Assembly: GCA_900239685.1 (NCBI GenBank)
Contig: OENT01000164.1
Location: forward strand, 62,001-126,000
Source: Rotaria macrura
Taxonomy: Eukaryota; Rotifera; Eurotatoria; Philodinida; Philodinidae
Direction: 5' to 3'
Length of the DNA: 64,000 nt
Made by a program: the position numbers and the translations under genes. Under the pieces are notes generated by a model, which was not told the DNA's origin, did no database searches, and saw nothing but the letters and a program-made list of their open reading frames with translations. Shown here in pieces: positions 62,438 to 64,000 of this stretch; positions within the stretch are counted from its first letter, which is position 1; every line of letters begins with the position of its first letter.

Positions 62438-64000
62438 ATGGTAAATTGTTAACTATCTCAATTATTTCATGATTGTTCTTATTTCTTATCAGGAAGATCC
62501 AAAATTAGAAAAACACTTCAAAAGCCATCGGAGCACTGTTACATCTCTAAGTTTCTCACCTAATTCAAAACAACTTGGTAAGAATATGTTTATTCATTGG
62601 CAATTAATCGTAACGATGTTTTATAATATTAAGTGTCGGGTAGTTTGGATTCCTGTCTATTTCTATGGCCTTTTAAACCTCAAGTTCGAGCTTATCGCTT
62701 TGTTGGTCATAATGTATGTAGATAAAACATGTGAAGTTTTTCTAGTTCAATTCAATCCATTTATTTTTTCTCTCTACAGGATGCTGTTCATTCAGTATGT
62801 TTTTCTCCTTCGGGTCATCTAATTGCATCGGGTTCCAAAGATAAAAAAGTTCGTTTATGGATTCCAAGTGTCAAAGGTGAATCAACTGTATTCAAAGCTC
62901 ATACAGCTTCTGTTCGTTGTGTGGATTTTTCTAATGATGGTCAAAGTTTATTGAGTTCATCTGAAGATAAAACAATCAAAGTTTGGACTGTTCATCGACA
63001 AAAATTTCAATTTTCACTTAATCAACACTCAAATTGGGTTCGTTGTGCAAGATTTTCACCCGATGGAAGATTGATTGTGAGCTGTAGTGATGATAAAACA
63101 GTTAAAATCTGGGATAGAAATACGAATGAATGTATGCACACATTTTATGAACCTCATGGATTTCTTAATGATGTTGCTTTTCATCCAAGTGGTACTTGTA
63201 TCGGTGGTGGTTGCACAGATGCAAGTGTAAAAATTTGGGATATTCGAACACGTAAATTAATTCAGCATTACGCAAGTGAGAATATGATGATCGTTTTTTG
63301 TGTTCGGGTTATTGAAGATAGATTAAATTGATTTAGATCACGTAGCTTCAGTGAATAGTGTTGCCTTTCATCCAACTGGAAATTTCCTTTTAACAGCATC
63401 AAGTGATGCTACTTTAAAAATATTTGATCTGCTTGAAGGGCGTCTGATTTATACATTACATGGTCATCAGGTACAGGAACATGATTGAGACATATACAAG
63501 GTTTCATTTTGTATATATAGGGACCTGCAACAAGTGTCGCTTTTTCGAAACAAGGTGATTATTTTGCATCAGGCGGCCAAGATCAACAAGTAAATTAAAT
63601 TACTATTCATAAGATAATCTTCATTGATTTATTTGCTTTCTGTAAGGTTCTTGTTTGGAAAACTAACTTCGATACAACGATACCATTCGTGGATGCCATT
63701 AATACAACAAGTAATAAGTATGCAAGTGGAAGTGATGTTACAAATAATGATTATAGTATAGCATCGCGAGTTTCCTCAGGAAAAATTCAACAAACTAAAT
63801 CACAGATAGTACCACTTCGTGAAAAATCTAATCCAGACACAAGTGATGAAGGACGAGCACGAAAAGTAAAATATTTTTATTGTTGGTTGAGAATTTCTCT
63901 TCATTGATTACGTGATTTATTTAGATCGATATGTTCAATGCCAAATCAACAACCCAAACATTCGATGATGATGATTGTCTTGAAATAACAAATATTGGAC
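62438..64000 (+). CDS. POC1: POC1 centriolar WD40 protein (3' end outside window)
   Basis: POC1 proteins sit in centrioles and basal bodies and stabilise them. Exons join in phase: 62438-62440 (just ATG), 62493-62577, 62634-62713, 62780-63275, 63337-63470, 63521-63589, 63647-63865 and 63925 to beyond 64000. The product starts with EDPKLEKHF, as in POC1A/B, and carries seven WD repeats with near-identical family blocks such as [73 protein letters not shown] and [17 protein letters not shown]. The C-terminal linker is Ser/Thr-rich, and the usual terminal coiled coil lies past the window edge. The single-codon first exon is inferred from an ATG followed directly by a GTAAAT donor. Confidence 0.95.

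Overview
The window is nuclear DNA of a small invertebrate, most likely a bdelloid rotifer. It is strongly AT-rich and carries many short GT-AG introns. The protein set is clearly metazoan (ARMC9, POC1, TBATA, lipase maturation factor, NDUFS1, a GalNAc-transferase), and one gene (57130-57858) resembles, from memory, a protein family expanded in bdelloids. No prokaryotic, viral, CRISPR, rRNA or tRNA features were found. All exon chains below were built by hand from splice motifs and checked for reading phase.

Layout. 0-14 kb: three minus-strand genes, namely a two-RRM hnRNP-A/B-like protein (782-1852), a coiled-coil protein with a poly-Thr tract (7106-8460) and a BRCA1-like tandem-BRCT protein (10664-13323). 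Between the first two lie two short foldback elements and a 1.86-kb hAT-type element; all three have 8-bp target-site duplications. 17.5-24 kb: a complete 12-exon ARMC9 gene (+), whose fifth intron holds a 1.48-kb hAT-like element that itself contains a 305-bp palindromic element. 24-29.5 kb: no gene I can support. 29.5-41 kb: the densest part, four minus-strand genes in the transcription order GALNT, IQCC-like, NDUFS1, LMF2, with 450, 134 and 214 bp between them. 42.9-49.8 kb: two plus-strand genes (a DUF4476-like protein and a TBATA-like protein). 50.5-51.5 kb: a very basic Lys-rich protein (-). 51.5-62.4 kb: repeat-rich DNA with one intronless bdelloid-type gene and a piggyBac-like 0.88-kb element. 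62.4-64 kb: a POC1 WD40 gene (+) cut off by the window end.

How the genes work together. ARMC9, POC1, TBATA-like and possibly IQCC-like are cilium, centriole or sperm-type genes, which fits a ciliated animal, but I see no evidence that they are co-regulated. NDUFS1 is a core respiratory subunit; LMF2 and GALNT act in the secretory pathway. The most notable structural signal is that seven genes have a pyrimidine-rich, AG-ending 3' splice acceptor 0-28 nt before the start codon with no partner exon evident. Together with the tight same-strand cluster, this suggests spliced-leader trans-splicing and possibly a polycistronic unit. The BRCA1-like BRCT protein, short and with an unusual Cys/His N-terminus, is the other item most worth a second look.
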